Origin: Chryseobacterium sp. BGARF1 | Lineage (GTDB): Bacteria > Bacteroidota > Bacteroidia > Flavobacteriales > Weeksellaceae | Reading direction: 5' to 3' | Length of the DNA: 53,245 nt | NCBI RefSeq assembly: GCF_001677955.1 | Contig: NZ_LELA01000050.1 | Span: 1 to 53,245 of the forward strand | Shown here: positions 53,132-53,245 of the stretch, piece by piece | How the letters are laid out: each line of letters begins with the position of its first letter | Numbering within the stretch: the stretch's first letter is position 1 | Program-made: the position numbers and the translations under genes | Notes under the pieces: model-generated | Seen by the model: the letters and a program-made list of their open reading frames with translations, nothing else | Told to the model about the DNA's origin: nothing | The model's database searches: none

Positions 53132-53245
53132 ACTGTCTATCTTTCCATTATAAATGTTTGTACGTCTTCAAACCAACTTAGACATTTTAGTTTAAATCCT
53201 TAAGGAGGATTTTCGGTTTATAAACTTACTAATTTTTGTTGATTA
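53132..53245. other. Window end, no gene seen
   Basis: The last bases are AT-rich. An AAATCCT TAAGG AGGATTT hairpin (53194-53211) with a T-rich plus side is a possible terminator of a plus-strand gene or an upstream leader of the minus-strand gene. Confidence 0.35.

Overview
The window is a low-GC chromosome segment from a Bacteroidota bacterium, most likely Chryseobacterium or a close Weeksellaceae/Flavobacteriia relative. Evidence: a secreted protein with a type IX secretion (T9SS) sorting tail, Bacteroidota-style TAnnTTTG promoter elements, the RF2, L-glutamate-gamma-semialdehyde dehydrogenase and MnmE protein types, and scattered intergenic repeats of the kind seen in Chryseobacterium. 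This assignment rests on protein character and not on a database search. No rRNA, tRNA or CRISPR array was seen.

Positions 1-26967 are ordinary chromosome: proS, a DUF937/OmpA envelope protein, an Nramp metal transporter, grpE-dnaJ, an acyltransferase, a DUF808 membrane protein, an esterase, DedA, prfB, a T9SS cargo protein, an AAA+ ATPase, an ABC exporter pair, the proline-catabolic dehydrogenase, topoisomerase IB, a small lipoprotein, a DUF6526-like membrane protein, an M24 aminopeptidase, a Crp/Fnr regulator with a quinone-reductase-like flavoprotein, and mnmE. Most end in clear hairpin-T terminators.

Positions about 26950-51099 form one integrated mobilizable element of about 24 kb inserted at the 3' end of mnmE. 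The left edge is the mnmE end, which encodes FCIGK-stop. The right edge repeats 11 identical bases and again encodes FCIGK-stop with different third codon positions, as expected for an attR carried from another mnmE allele. The element backbone is a tyrosine recombinase, a membrane protein, an excisionase-like HTH protein, a RepB-type initiator with six 21-bp-spaced iterons, a Toprim primase-like protein, a candidate oriT, MobC, a MOBP-like relaxase and a coiled-coil membrane protein. It has no type IV secretion genes, so it would need a helper for transfer.

The cargo (about 33.6-50.7 kb) is a defence island: a type IIG restriction-modification enzyme, a GHKL ATPase fused to a PD-(D/E)xK-like end, a Panacea-type toxin-antitoxin candidate, a relic of a type I HsdR gene, McrB (with an EVE/PUA-like insert in its AAA+ module) and McrC, an HTH protein of unknown role, and a tight three-gene minus-strand operon DUF262 - DUF3696 ATPase - unknown protein. 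That operon is the best candidate for an undescribed defence system. A cassette-like unit at 33.6-34.4 kb pairs an unknown gene with a 140-nt highly structured element that has two mutually exclusive or pseudoknotted pairings.

Beyond attR (51.1-51.8 kb) lie remnants of a second element (decamer repeats, a truncated zinc-ribbon HTH protein, a C-terminal replication-protein fragment), suggesting repeated insertion at mnmE. The window ends with a YkgJ-type cysteine-cluster protein, a twice-frameshifted DUF4280/PAAR-like gene and a short unknown gene coupled to it.
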